Below are positions 25,312 to 33,666 of a stretch of DNA of 46,241 nt, in pieces (position 1 is the stretch's first letter; the number at the start of each line of letters is the position of its first letter). This DNA is from Sphingomonas sp. 32-62-10 (GTDB lineage Bacteria; Pseudomonadota; Alphaproteobacteria; Sphingomonadales; Sphingomonadaceae), in assembly GCA_002280555.1 (NCBI GenBank), contig NCEE01000030.1, positions 1 to 46,241 on the forward strand, read 5' to 3'. Under the pieces are notes generated by a model, which had not been told where the DNA came from, did no database searches, and saw nothing but the letters and a program-made list of their open reading frames with translations. The position numbers and the translations under genes were made by a program.

Positions 25312-26841
25312 ATGGGCTTGGGCGCAGTAACACCGGGAATCGCCGGAATCGAAGCGGCGCATACCGCGCTTGCGGCTGGTCGCCCCGCCTTGCTTTGGCG
25401 GCGCCAGATTGCCGATACCGACACGCCGGTCGCCGCCGCGTTGAAGCTGATCGAGCCGGGTCGTGGTGATTTTCTGCTCGAATCGGTGGAAGGCGGCGCG
25501 ATTCGAGGGCGCCACAGCCTGATCGGTCTGGCGCCCGACCTGGTGTTTCGCGCCGAAGGCGATCGGGCCGCGATCAACCCGCACTGGCAGACCGATCGCG
25601 ACGCCTTTAGCCCATGTGCCGAACCGACGCTGACAGCGCTGCGCGGGCTGGTAACCGAGTGCCTGATGGATGTTCCTGCCGAATTGCCCCGCGCATTGGC
25701 ATGTCTGGTCGGTTATTTTGGCTATGAAACCGTAGGGCTTGTCGAAAAGCTGAACCGCCCGGATGTCGATGCGCTGGGATTGCCCGACATGATGTTCGTC
25801 CGGCCCACGGTGATCCTGATCTTTGATCGGCTCGCCGATGCCTTGTTCATCGTCGCACCGGTATGGCCCGATGCTTCGCACAACGCCGATGCGATCATCG
25901 CTACGACAATCGACCGGATCGAAGGCACCGCGGCGCGCCTTGCCAATGCGTCATTGCCTGCCCCGGCGCGGTGTGGCCCCAGCGACGTCGCGCTGACCCC
26001 GGTGCTGCCCGCGGGGCGCTATGGCGAGATGGTGGCGGCCGCGAAGGATTACATTATCGCGGGTGATATCTTTCAGGTCGTGCTTGCCCAGCGCTTCACC
26101 CTGCCCTTCGCGCTGCCCTCTTTCGAGCTGTACCGCGCGCTGCGCCGGATCAACCCCTCGCCCTTCCTGTACCATCTCGATCTGCCGGGGTTTTCCCTCA
26201 CGGGATCAAGTCCTGAAATTCTCGTGCGCGTGCGCGACGGGGAAATCACGATCCGCCCGATCGCCGGCACCCGCCCGCGCGGCAAAACGGCGGCTGAAGA
26301 CGAGGCGAACCGCGCCAGCCTGCTCGCTGATCCCAAGGAACGCGCCGAGCATTTGATGCTGCTCGATCTGGGCCGGAACGATACCGGGCGTGTCGCGGAA
26401 GCCGGTAGCGTGCGGGTAACCGACAGCTATACCGTCGAATTCTACAGCCATGTCATGCACATCGTCTCCAACGTTATCGGGCGGCTGGATGCGCGGCATG
26501 ATGCGATCGACGCGCTGCTCGCCGGCTTTCCTGCAGGCACCGTGTCCGGCGCGCCCAAGGTTCGCGCTTGCCAGATCATCGCCGAACTGGAGCCTGAAGT
26601 GCGCGGCGCCTATGCAGGCGGGGTCGGCTATTTCTCGCCCGACGGGTCGATGGACAGTTGCATCGTCCTACGCACCGCGATCGTCAAGGATGGGGTAATG
26701 CACGTCCAGGCAGGCGCCGGAATCGTCGCTGACAGCGACCCTGCCTATGAACAGCGCGAATGCGAGGCGAAGGCCGGCGCTTTGCTCGCGGCTGCCCGAG
26801 AGGCGATCAGTCGCGCTTCATCCGCTGGTTTCGGGCAGTAA
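25312..26841 (+). CDS. trpE: Anthranilate synthase component I
   Basis: A 509-residue chorismate-using anthranilate synthase large subunit, the first committed step of tryptophan synthesis. The C-terminal chorismate-binding domain shows AGTRPRGKTAAEDEAN, LLDLGRNDTGRVA, YSHVMHIVSNVIG, FPAGTVSGAPKVRACQII and the final GAGIVADSDPAYEQRECEAK. The N-terminal domain carries the Trp feedback region (LLESVEGGAIRGRHSLIG). It is spaced 8 nt from ppiD and is separated from trpG by a reverse-strand gene. TrpG, encoded at 27402, supplies ammonia. No Trp-rich leader peptide precedes it, so feedback inhibition is the only control visible. Confidence 0.97.
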   Translation: MGLGAVTPGIAGIEAAHTALAAGRPALLWRRQIADTDTPVAAALKLIEPGRGDFLLESVEGGAIRGRHSLIGLAPDLVFRAEGDRAAINPHWQTDRDAFSPCAEPTLTALRGLVTECLMDVPAELPRALACLVGYFGYETVGLVEKLNRPDVDALGLPDMMFVRPTVILIFDRLADALFIVAPVWPDASHNADAIIATTIDRIEGTAARLANASLPAPARCGPSDVALTPVLPAGRYGEMVAAAKDYIIAGDIFQVVLAQRFTLPFALPSFELYRALRRINPSPFLYHLDLPGFSLTGSSPEILVRVRDGEITIRPIAGTRPRGKTAAEDEANRASLLADPKERAEHLMLLDLGRNDTGRVAEAGSVRVTDSYTVEFYSHVMHIVSNVIGRLDARHDAIDALLAGFPAGTVSGAPKVRACQIIAELEPEVRGAYAGGVGYFSPDGSMDSCIVLRTAIVKDGVMHVQAGAGIVADSDPAYEQRECEAKAGALLAAAREAISRASSAGFGQ

Positions 26842-26851
26842 CGTCAAGCGA

Positions 26852-27259
26852 TCAGCGCGGTTCGCGGCGATCCTGCTGGGCTTCACGGCGCTCGGCGGAC
26901 CAGCGCTGGATCAGCTGCTGGGTGCAGCCGGTCTGGCCGCCAGTACCCGTGGTCGAGCAGCTGTCTGGAAGGCCGCTTGCGTCGCGCGATGCGTCGTCCA
27001 AGCCGGCAACGCGGCTGGCCCATGCGCGGTTGCTGGCGGAAGGTGCCAGTGTGCGGAGTTCCTTGGGGATCCGGTAAGGCTCGTCAATCGTCTGGCAGAC
27101 AACGATTTCACCGTTAGTCGATTCGGGGCATGTCGCGCCGGGAGTCAGCGTGATGCTGCGGATCTTGGCGGGCGGAGCACTCGTAATCGGTGCGTCCTGC
27201 GCGAGCGCTGCGGTGCCGCACGACAGTGACAGCAGGGCTAGGATGATCCGACGACGCAT
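26852..27259 (-). CDS. Small exported protein of unknown function
   Basis: A 135-residue protein with a signal peptide (ILALLSLSCGTAALAQ). The mature part has a paired-Cys stretch, CPESTNGEIVVCQ, followed by EPYRIPKELR, a pattern I recall from many small periplasmic proteins of sphingomonads without known function. Two more Cys near the end (SCSTTGTGGQTGC) could form a second disulfide. The tail is rich in Arg/Glu/Gln. It lies on the reverse strand between trpE and trpG, interrupting the trp genes. Confidence 0.75.
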   Translation of the reverse strand: MRRRIILALLSLSCGTAALAQDAPITSAPPAKIRSITLTPGATCPESTNGEIVVCQTIDEPYRIPKELRTLAPSASNRAWASRVAGLDDASRDASGLPDSCSTTGTGGQTGCTQQLIQRWSAERREAQQDRREPR

Positions 27260-27401
27260 ACTCCGTACTCCCAGATTTGGAACAGAATCGATCCGTTTCC
27301 GATATGATCAAGACCTACAATAGTCCCGCTCGATGTCCACATTATTGCGACGATGCGTCAACCGGTTGCGCTGGGGAACGCATCGGCTACAAGCCCGCCG
27401 C

Positions 27402-27986
27402 ATGATCCTCGTCATCGACAATTATGACAGCTTCACCTGGAACCTGGTCCATTATCTGATGGAGCTGGGCAGCGAGGTGCGCGTAGTGCGCAACGACGCG
27501 TTGACCGCTGCAGAGGCGATCGCCAGCAATGCCCATGCATTTCTGATCTCGCCGGGCCCCAAGACGCCAAATGAGGCAGGGATCTCGCTCAATCTGGTCG
27601 CGGCGTGCGCTGATGCGGGCAAGCCCCTGCTCGGCGTGTGTCTGGGCCATCAGGCGATCGGCCAGCATTTTGGCGGGCAAGTGGTGCGCGGGGGGCTGAT
27701 GCACGGCAAGACGTCACCGGTAACGCATGACGGCACCGGGCTGTTCGCGGGCCTCCCCTCTCCCTTCACGGCAACGCGCTATCACTCGCTGATCGTGCAG
27801 GATATTCCTGCCGATCTGGTCGTCAACGCGACGGCGGACGACCGATCGGTGATGGGATTTCGCCACGCCACGCTGCCGATCCACGGCGTGCAATTTCACC
27901 CCGAAAGCATCGCGACAGAACACGGCCATGCCATTCTCGCTAATTTCATGGCCATAGCAGGGCTTCGGCCTAAGGCGCTGGCATGA
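27402..27986 (+). CDS. trpG: Anthranilate synthase glutamine amidotransferase subunit
   Basis: A 194-residue class I glutamine amidotransferase that feeds ammonia to TrpE; in some bacteria the same subunit serves p-aminobenzoate synthase. The triad is visible: C80 in GVCLGHQAIG, H166 and E168 in GVQFHPESI. The typical start MILVIDNYDSFTWNLVHYL fixes the ATG at 27402; a frame-open ATG at 27333 would add 23 basic residues not found in the family. Its TGA overlaps the trpD start (ATGA). Confidence 0.96.
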   Translation: MILVIDNYDSFTWNLVHYLMELGSEVRVVRNDALTAAEAIASNAHAFLISPGPKTPNEAGISLNLVAACADAGKPLLGVCLGHQAIGQHFGGQVVRGGLMHGKTSPVTHDGTGLFAGLPSPFTATRYHSLIVQDIPADLVVNATADDRSVMGFRHATLPIHGVQFHPESIATEHGHAILANFMAIAGLRPKALA

Positions 27987-28978
27987 CGGTTCTCGTCTGC
28001 CTGCCCGACCCAGCCACGCCAATGGCGCGGGACGTTGCCGCGCAGGCCTTTGCGGATATCCTCGACGCGCGGACATCCGAAGATGCGATCGCCGATTTCC
28101 TGATCGCGCTGAGTGACCGCGGCGAGACGAGCATCGAAATTGCGGAGGCCGCCCGCGCGCTGCGGGCAAGGCTGATCCCGATAGAAGCGCCCGGCGGCGC
28201 GGTTGATGTCTGCGGCACTGGCGGCGACGGGCACCATACGCTCAATGTATCGACCGCTGTGTCACTGGTGGTGGCAGCCGCCGGCGTGCCCGTTGCGAAG
28301 CACGGCAACCGAGCAGCGTCGAGCAAGGCCGGTGCAGCCGATACGCTCGAGGCGCTTGGGCTCGACATGGACCGTGCCGGACGGCTGGCCGAGGCAAGCC
28401 TGCGCGATCTGGGCATCGCATTCCTGTTTGCCGCCAATCACCACCCGGCGATGAAGCGCATCACGCCCATTCGCCGCCGGATCGGCAAACGGACGATCTT
28501 CAACCTGATGGGGCCGCTCGCCAACCCGGCGGGCGTATCACGCCAGCTGATCGGGATCGCGCGGCCCGATTATGTGCCCGTCTATGCCGAGGCATTGGCG
28601 CAACTGGGGACCGAGGCGGCACTCGTAGTTTCGGGCGAAGAAGGGCTGGACGAACTTTCCGGCGCAGGGCCAAGCGTCGTCGAGAGCATCGGCGTAATCG
28701 CGCTACCGTCGCGTGTTTCGCCCGATGATGCGGGGCTGCCCCGCCACCCGATATCGGCACTGCGCGGCGGTGATCCCGCGCATAATGCGGCAGCGCTTCG
28801 GCGGCTGTTGCTTGGGGAGACCGGCGCGTATCGTGATGCCGTATTGCTCAATGCGGCGGCCGCGCTGATGGTGGCCGCCCGCGTCGAGACGCTGGCCGAG
28901 GGCGTGGAGGAAGCGCGCGAAGTGCTCGATAACGGCCTTGCCAACACGCTGCTCGATTGCTGGATCGCCTATTCATGA
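27983..28978 (+). CDS. trpD: Anthranilate phosphoribosyltransferase
   Basis: A 331-residue enzyme that joins anthranilate to PRPP. The PRPP/Mg loop is DVCGTGGDGHHTLNVST (about 75-91), and the anthranilate-side loop is VAKHGNRAASSKAGAAD (about 104-120). NLMGPLANPAG and GEEGLDELS also match the family. The GSAD motif reads GAAD here. The start overlaps trpG and the stop overlaps trpC, both as ATGA, indicating coupled translation. Confidence 0.97.
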   Translation: MTVLVCLPDPATPMARDVAAQAFADILDARTSEDAIADFLIALSDRGETSIEIAEAARALRARLIPIEAPGGAVDVCGTGGDGHHTLNVSTAVSLVVAAAGVPVAKHGNRAASSKAGAADTLEALGLDMDRAGRLAEASLRDLGIAFLFAANHHPAMKRITPIRRRIGKRTIFNLMGPLANPAGVSRQLIGIARPDYVPVYAEALAQLGTEAALVVSGEEGLDELSGAGPSVVESIGVIALPSRVSPDDAGLPRHPISALRGGDPAHNAAALRRLLLGETGAYRDAVLLNAAAALMVAARVETLAEGVEEAREVLDNGLANTLLDCWIAYS

Positions 28979-29763
28979 CGACGATTCTCACCCGAATTCT
29001 GGAAACGAAGCGCGCCGATGTCGCCGCGCGCAAGGCCTGCATTTCGCTTGCAGATCTCGACGCGCGGATTGCAGAGCAAACGCCCCCGCGCGGCTTTCGC
29101 GCGGCGCTCGATGCGCGTGCCGAGCATGGTCCGGCGTTGATCGCAGAAATCAAGAAGGCGAGCCCCTCCAAGGGCCTGATTCGAGAGAATTTCGATCCCC
29201 CCGCCCATGCCGTCGCCTATCAGGCCGGAGGTGCGGCATGCCTGTCTGTGCTGACCGACGAACATTGGTTCCAGGGCGCCGATGCCTATCTGGCTGCGGC
29301 GCGCGATGTCGTCAGCCTGCCGGTGATCCGCAAGGATTTCATGATCGACACCTGGCAGGTGCCCGAATCACGCGCGCTCGGCGCCGATGCCGTCCTGCTG
29401 ATCATGTCCGCGCTCGATGACGAGGCGCTCGCCGAGATCGAGGCGGCGGCGATCGAGTGCGGGATGGACGTGTTGGTCGAGGTCCACGATGCCAAGGAGC
29501 TTGAGCGCGCGATGAAGCTCAAATCGCGGCTGATTGGCGTCAACAACCGCAATCTGCACGATTTCTCGGTCGATTTCTCGCACACCTACAGTCTGATCGC
29601 CAAGGCACCGGCCAGCTGCACTTTTGTGGCTGAAAGCGGGCTATCGACCCGCGCCGATCTCGACGCGATGACCGAAAAGGGCGTGCGCTGCTTCCTTGTC
29701 GGCGAAGCATTGATGCGCGCTGATGATGTCGAGGCAGCAACCCGGGCGCTGATCGGCGGATGA
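28975..29763 (+). CDS. trpC: Indole-3-glycerol phosphate synthase
   Basis: A 262-residue TIM-barrel enzyme closing the indole ring. Signature segments: LIAEIKKASPSKG with the catalytic Lys, VIRKDFMIDTWQV, LIGVNNRNLHDFSVDF, and TFVAESGLSTRADLD. The ATG at 28975 (MTTILTRILETKRADV) is preferred over a TTG at 28957 because it makes the ATGA overlap with trpD and fits family length. It is monofunctional, with no fused TrpF domain. The stop overlaps the moaC start. Confidence 0.97.
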   Translation: MTTILTRILETKRADVAARKACISLADLDARIAEQTPPRGFRAALDARAEHGPALIAEIKKASPSKGLIRENFDPPAHAVAYQAGGAACLSVLTDEHWFQGADAYLAAARDVVSLPVIRKDFMIDTWQVPESRALGADAVLLIMSALDDEALAEIEAAAIECGMDVLVEVHDAKELERAMKLKSRLIGVNNRNLHDFSVDFSHTYSLIAKAPASCTFVAESGLSTRADLDAMTEKGVRCFLVGEALMRADDVEAATRALIGG

Positions 29764-30227
29764 GCGAACTGACCCATCTCGATGCGCAGGGCGCCGCGCA
29801 CATGGTCGATGTCGGCGCCAAGGCAGATACCGCGCGGCAGGCGGTCGCAACCGGCCGGATCACGATGACCGCAGAGGCGGCAGCTGCCATTCGCGACGGG
29901 GCGGCGAAAAAGGGCGATGTGCTGGCGGTCGCGCGGATTGCCGGCATCATGGCCGCCAAGCGCACCAGCGACCTGATCCCCCTGTGCCACTCGCTGCCGC
30001 TGACCCGCGTTGCCGTCGATCTCCTGCCAGACGAGAGCGGCGTCACCGTTACCGCAACGTGCGCGACGACCGGCAAGACCGGTGTCGAGATGGAGGCCAT
30101 GACGGCGGTGTCGGTCACGCTGCTAACGATCTACGACATGGCCAAGGCGATCGACCGCGGCATGGAGATCGGCCCGATTCGCCTGATCGAGAAGAGCGGC
30201 GGCAAATCAGGCGACTGGCGCGCGTAG
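29760..30227 (+). CDS. moaC: Cyclic pyranopterin monophosphate synthase MoaC
   Basis: A 155-residue molybdopterin-pathway enzyme that converts the MoaA product (3',8-cyclo-7,8-dihydro-GTP) to cyclic pyranopterin monophosphate. Family segments: MVDVGAKADTARQAVATGRI, AAKRTSDLIPLCHSLPLTRV, GKTGVEMEAMTAVSVTLLTI, and YDMAKAIDRGMEIGPIRLIE with the catalytic Asp-Lys pair. It is coupled to trpC by ATGA, so it is expressed with the trp genes. moeA follows after one intervening gene. Confidence 0.97.
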   Translation: MSELTHLDAQGAAHMVDVGAKADTARQAVATGRITMTAEAAAAIRDGAAKKGDVLAVARIAGIMAAKRTSDLIPLCHSLPLTRVAVDLLPDESGVTVTATCATTGKTGVEMEAMTAVSVTLLTIYDMAKAIDRGMEIGPIRLIEKSGGKSGDWRA

Positions 30228-30307
30228 CCACCGGCAATTTAGCGCTGGTGCTGCACTGCAATATCGCGCACGCTTTGCGCGAGGCGATAGCAAGGGATCG
30301 AACGGCA

Positions 30308-31705
30308 ATGGCTGATGCCGCAGGGGACCAGGAGATTACGGTGGCAATTACGCCCTCCGCGCAGTCACCAACATCGTTGAGCAACAACCAGAAAACAAAA
30401 AAAATCCAGATCGTCGTAGTCGGTGGCGGTGCGGGCGGGCCCGGGCTTGTCGCGCGGCTCGGCAAGAAATTCGGGCGCAAGAAGTTCGACATCATCCTGA
30501 TCGATCGCAATCAGACGCATATCTGGAAGCCGCTGCTGCACGAAGTCGCCGCCGGATCGCTCGACGCTAATCTGGACGAGGTCGGCTATCGCAGCCATGC
30601 CTATCGTTGGAACTACCGGTTTTTTGACGGATCACTGGAGGCGATTGACCGCGAGGCGCGGCAGGTCGTGATCGCGCCGATCCTGGATGAGACCGGGCGC
30701 GAAATCGTCGCGCGGCACCGGATCCGCTACGACTATCTCGTCATTTCGGTCGGTTCTGTCTCGAATGATTTCGGTACACCGGGCGTGCGCGAAAACGCCA
30801 TCTACCTCGATGATCGCACCCAGGCGGACCGGTTCCGCAAACGGCTGCTCAACCAATGTCTGCGGGTGTCGCGGACGATGAGCGCCGATCCGACCGCCGA
30901 TGCCCGCGTGCGAGTCGCGATCGTCGGCGGGGGCGCGACAGGGGTCGAACTTGCCGCTGAATTGTTCAACGCCGCCAAGGGTCTGGCCTATTACGGGCTG
31001 GAAGTGTTCGACGAGACGCGGCTGGATGTGACGCTCGTGGAAGCCGGTCCGCGCATCCTTCCTGCCCTGCCCGAAAACCTGTCCCAAGCCGCCACCGAAG
31101 AACTCGAGGCAATCGGTGTCACCGTGCTCACCGGACGGCAAGTGACTGAAATTACCGAAGAAGGGATCGCGACGTCGGACGGCACGTTCATTTCGGCCGA
31201 TCTGCGGGTCTGGGCCGCGGGCGTGAAGGGGCCGGATTTCCTGCAAGGGATCGGCGGGCTGGAAACGACGCCGGGCAACCAGCTGATCGTGACCAAGACG
31301 ATGCAAACCACCCGCGACGACCGCATCTTCGCGATCGGCGATTGCGCGCGCTTCGTGCCCGAAGGCGAGGAGCGCCCCATTCCCCCTCGTGCGCAGGCCG
31401 CACACCAGATGGCGGGAACGGCGTTCCACAATCTGTGTGCGCTGATCGGCGGCGGCAAGCTGCGCGGGTTCGTCTATCAGGACAAGGGATCGCTCGTGTC
31501 GCTCTCGCGCTTTTCCACCGTGGGCAGCCTGATGGGCAATCTGGTCGGCGGACGGATGGCGGTGGAGGGGCGGATCGCGCGGCTCATCTATGTGTCGCTC
31601 TACGGCATGCACATCGTCGCCATTCATGGCTGGATCAAGGGCGTGGCGCTGATTGCGATGGGGCGGATCAACCAGGTCATCCGTCCGCGCCTGAAGCTGC
31701 ACTAG
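30308..31705 (+). CDS. Type II NADH dehydrogenase (NDH-2-like) flavoprotein
   Basis: A 465-residue pyridine nucleotide-disulfide oxidoreductase of the NDH-2 group, which passes electrons from NADH to quinone without pumping protons. The FAD-binding motif is VVVGGGAGGPGLVA (about 36-49), the NADH-binding motif AIVGGGATGVELAAEL (about 200-215), and the second FAD motif DRIFAIGDCARFVP. The amphipathic C-terminus (LIYVSLYGMHIVAIHGWIKG) is the usual membrane-docking part. The ATG at 30308 gives a Ser/Gln-rich leader of about 30 residues before the FAD domain; AGGGA precedes it by 10 nt. It sits between moaC and moeA, away from other respiratory genes. Confidence 0.92.
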   Translation: MADAAGDQEITVAITPSAQSPTSLSNNQKTKKIQIVVVGGGAGGPGLVARLGKKFGRKKFDIILIDRNQTHIWKPLLHEVAAGSLDANLDEVGYRSHAYRWNYRFFDGSLEAIDREARQVVIAPILDETGREIVARHRIRYDYLVISVGSVSNDFGTPGVRENAIYLDDRTQADRFRKRLLNQCLRVSRTMSADPTADARVRVAIVGGGATGVELAAELFNAAKGLAYYGLEVFDETRLDVTLVEAGPRILPALPENLSQAATEELEAIGVTVLTGRQVTEITEEGIATSDGTFISADLRVWAAGVKGPDFLQGIGGLETTPGNQLIVTKTMQTTRDDRIFAIGDCARFVPEGEERPIPPRAQAAHQMAGTAFHNLCALIGGGKLRGFVYQDKGSLVSLSRFSTVGSLMGNLVGGRMAVEGRIARLIYVSLYGMHIVAIHGWIKGVALIAMGRINQVIRPRLKLH

Positions 31706-31715
31706 GCGCTCTGGC

Positions 31716-32900
31716 ATGGCTGGCCTGCTGCCTGTTCTCGACGCGCAAGAGCGGCTGCTGGCGCTCGGAAGGCGGGTGGAAAGCGAAACGGTAGCGCTTT
31801 CGCTTGCGGCTGGTCGATGGGCATCGAGCGATATCGTAGCGCGCCGATCACAACCGGCGACCGATCTGTCGGCGATGGACGGCTATGCGATACGCTTTGC
31901 CGATCTGCCCGGTCCTTTCACTCTAATCGGAGAGAGCGCCGCCGGGCATGGCTTTGCAGGCACCGTTTCTTCCGGCGAGACGGTTCGGATTTTCACGGGC
32001 GCGGCGATGCCCGGAGGTACCGATACCGTGCTGGTGCAGGAGGAAGCAGCGCGCGACGGCAACTGCGTGCTTCTGATCGGCGAAGGCCCACCCGCGCTTG
32101 GGCGCAATGTCCGCACAGCCGGACTCGACTTCAACGAGGGCGAACTGCTGGTTGCGCGCGGTGCGCGGCTTACCCCGGCGCGGATCGCGCTCGCAGCGAT
32201 CGCGGGACATGGCACGCTCGCGGTCAACCGGCGGGTGCGGATCGCCATTTTGACGACCGGTGACGAACTGGTGCCGCCCGGCGCGCCGATCGCGGCAGGC
32301 CAGGTGCCCGAGGCGAACGGGGTAATGTTGACGGCCCATCTCGCCGACTTGCCCGTCGACATCGCACTACCGCCGATACTGCCCGATCGGCTCGACCAGA
32401 TCACGGCCGCGATTGCCGCGATCGATACCGATATCATCGTAACGATAGGGGGGGCGTCAGTCGGCGATCATGACCTGATCCGCCCCGCGATCGAAGCGGC
32501 GGGTGGCAGCATCGATTTCTGGCGGATCGCGCTTCGCCCAGGCAAGCCCATGCTGGCGGGCAAAATCGGTTCATCCGTGATCCTAGGTCTGCCGGGCAAT
32601 CCGGTATCAGCCTTCGTCACGGCCCACCTTTTCCTGCGTCCGTTGATCGCGGCCATTGGCGGGGCGAGTACCCCCCTGGCCGCGACAGTTACGGCTACGC
32701 TTGGCACCGCCCTCCCGGCCAATGACCAGCGACAGGATTATCTGCGCGTGCGCTGGGAGGACGGGCGCGTCATCGCCGCGACCAAGCAGGATAGTTCGAT
32801 GCTGAAAACGCTCGCGGACGCGGCGTGCCTAATCGTGCGTGCGCCCTTTGCCCTGGCAGCCGAACCGGGCGATGTCGTTGACATCATACCCCTTGCTTGA
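31716..32900 (+). CDS. moeA: Molybdopterin molybdotransferase MoeA
   Basis: A 394-residue enzyme that inserts molybdate into adenylylated molybdopterin. Signature parts: LSAMDGYAIR near residue 50, VRIFTGAAMPGGTDTVLVQE, the MoCF domain phrase ILTTGDELVPPG, IIVTIGGASVGDHDLI, and LGLPGNPVSAFV. The C-terminal domain IV ends in AEPGDVVDIIPLA. The start is 10 nt after the NDH-2 stop, so the two genes are probably cotranscribed. The lexA -35 box overlaps its stop codon. Confidence 0.97.
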   Translation: MAGLLPVLDAQERLLALGRRVESETVALSLAAGRWASSDIVARRSQPATDLSAMDGYAIRFADLPGPFTLIGESAAGHGFAGTVSSGETVRIFTGAAMPGGTDTVLVQEEAARDGNCVLLIGEGPPALGRNVRTAGLDFNEGELLVARGARLTPARIALAAIAGHGTLAVNRRVRIAILTTGDELVPPGAPIAAGQVPEANGVMLTAHLADLPVDIALPPILPDRLDQITAAIAAIDTDIIVTIGGASVGDHDLIRPAIEAAGGSIDFWRIALRPGKPMLAGKIGSSVILGLPGNPVSAFVTAHLFLRPLIAAIGGASTPLAATVTATLGTALPANDQRQDYLRVRWEDGRVIAATKQDSSMLKTLADAACLIVRAPFALAAEPGDVVDIIPLA

Positions 32901-32939
32901 CTTGATCGTTTTCGTTGCCTAAACGTTCGTCGTCTGTTC
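32897..32939 (+). promoter_or_regulatory. lexA promoter with alphaproteobacterial SOS box
   Basis: TTGACT (32897-32902) and TAAACG (32920-32925) are 17 nt apart. A perfect alphaproteobacterial SOS box, GTTC-N7-GTTC (32925-32928 and 32936-32939), starts on the last base of the -10 box and covers the likely transcription start. LexA bound there would block polymerase, which is direct autoregulation. GGAGG at 32945-32949 is the ribosome site. Confidence 0.85.
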
Positions 32940-32955
32940 TGGACGGAGGAACGCC

Positions 32956-33636
32956 ATGCTCACGCGCAAACAGCACGAGTTGATTTGCTTCATCAATGAT
33001 CGCCTTGCCGATACCGGCGTTTCGCCTTCATTCGAGGAAATGAAGGAAGCGCTCGACCTGAAATCAAAGTCGGGTGTGCACCGGCTGATCAGCGCGCTTG
33101 AAGAGCGCCAGTTCATCCGTCGCCTGCCGAACCGCGCGCGTGCGCTCGAAGTGCTGCGGATGCCCGATCGCCCCGAAAATACGCGCACTGCCAAGCCGAG
33201 CACCGCATCAACGATCCCGGCCAATATCCGTCCGATGCCCGAACCGGCTAACGACGTTATCGAAATCCCGCTGCACGGCCGGATTGCGGCGGGTGTGCCG
33301 ATCGAGGCGTTCGAAGGCCACTCGATGCTGTCGGTACCTGCGGCATTGCTCGGTAATGGCGAACATTATGCGCTTGAAGTAGCCGGCGATTCGATGGTCG
33401 ATGCCGGAATTCTCGACGGCGATTACGCGCTGATCCGCCGCACCGATGTGGCGCGCGACGGTGAGATCGTGGTCGCGCTGATCGAAGAAAGCGAAGCGAC
33501 GCTGAAATATTTCCGACGCGAAGGCGCAATGGTCCGGCTCGATCCCGCCAACCGCGCTTATGATCCGCAGCGTTACGATCCGCGGCAGGTGCGCGTGCAG
33601 GGCAAGCTCGCCGGATTGCTCCGCCGCTACGATTGA
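32956..33636 (+). CDS. lexA: SOS repressor LexA
   Basis: A 226-residue LexA. The winged-helix DNA-binding domain is at about 1-65 (GVSPSFEEMKEALDLKSKSG; VHRLISALEERQFIRRLPNR). A linker of about 35 residues follows, rich in Pro/Thr/Ala. The self-cleavage bond is A112-G113 in GRIAAGVPIEAFE, and the catalytic dyad is S146 (VAGDSMVDAG) and K184 (EATLKYFRREG). RecA filaments on damaged DNA would trigger cleavage. GGAGG before the ATG supports the start. It is convergent with comEC. Confidence 0.98.
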   Translation: MLTRKQHELICFINDRLADTGVSPSFEEMKEALDLKSKSGVHRLISALEERQFIRRLPNRARALEVLRMPDRPENTRTAKPSTASTIPANIRPMPEPANDVIEIPLHGRIAAGVPIEAFEGHSMLSVPAALLGNGEHYALEVAGDSMVDAGILDGDYALIRRTDVARDGEIVVALIEESEATLKYFRREGAMVRLDPANRAYDPQRYDPRQVRVQGKLAGLLRRYD

Positions 33637-33641
33637 GGGGT

Positions 33642-33666
33642 CCCGGCGCTACCGATTAGTGCCGGG
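33642..33666. terminator. Hairpin between lexA and comEC
   Basis: CCCGGCGCT (33642-33650) and AGTGCCGGG (33658-33666) pair over 9 bp with one G-U wobble around a 7-nt loop. It lies 6 nt after the lexA stop and overlaps the comEC stop. There is no T-run, so it is a plausible but not classical terminator for both strands. Confidence 0.5.

Noticed and set aside
27260..27401. A search for a trp promoter with a leader peptide or attenuator before trpG.
   Set aside because: TACAAT near 27314 could be a -10 box, but no -35 box at proper spacing and no Trp-codon leader or paired hairpins were found.
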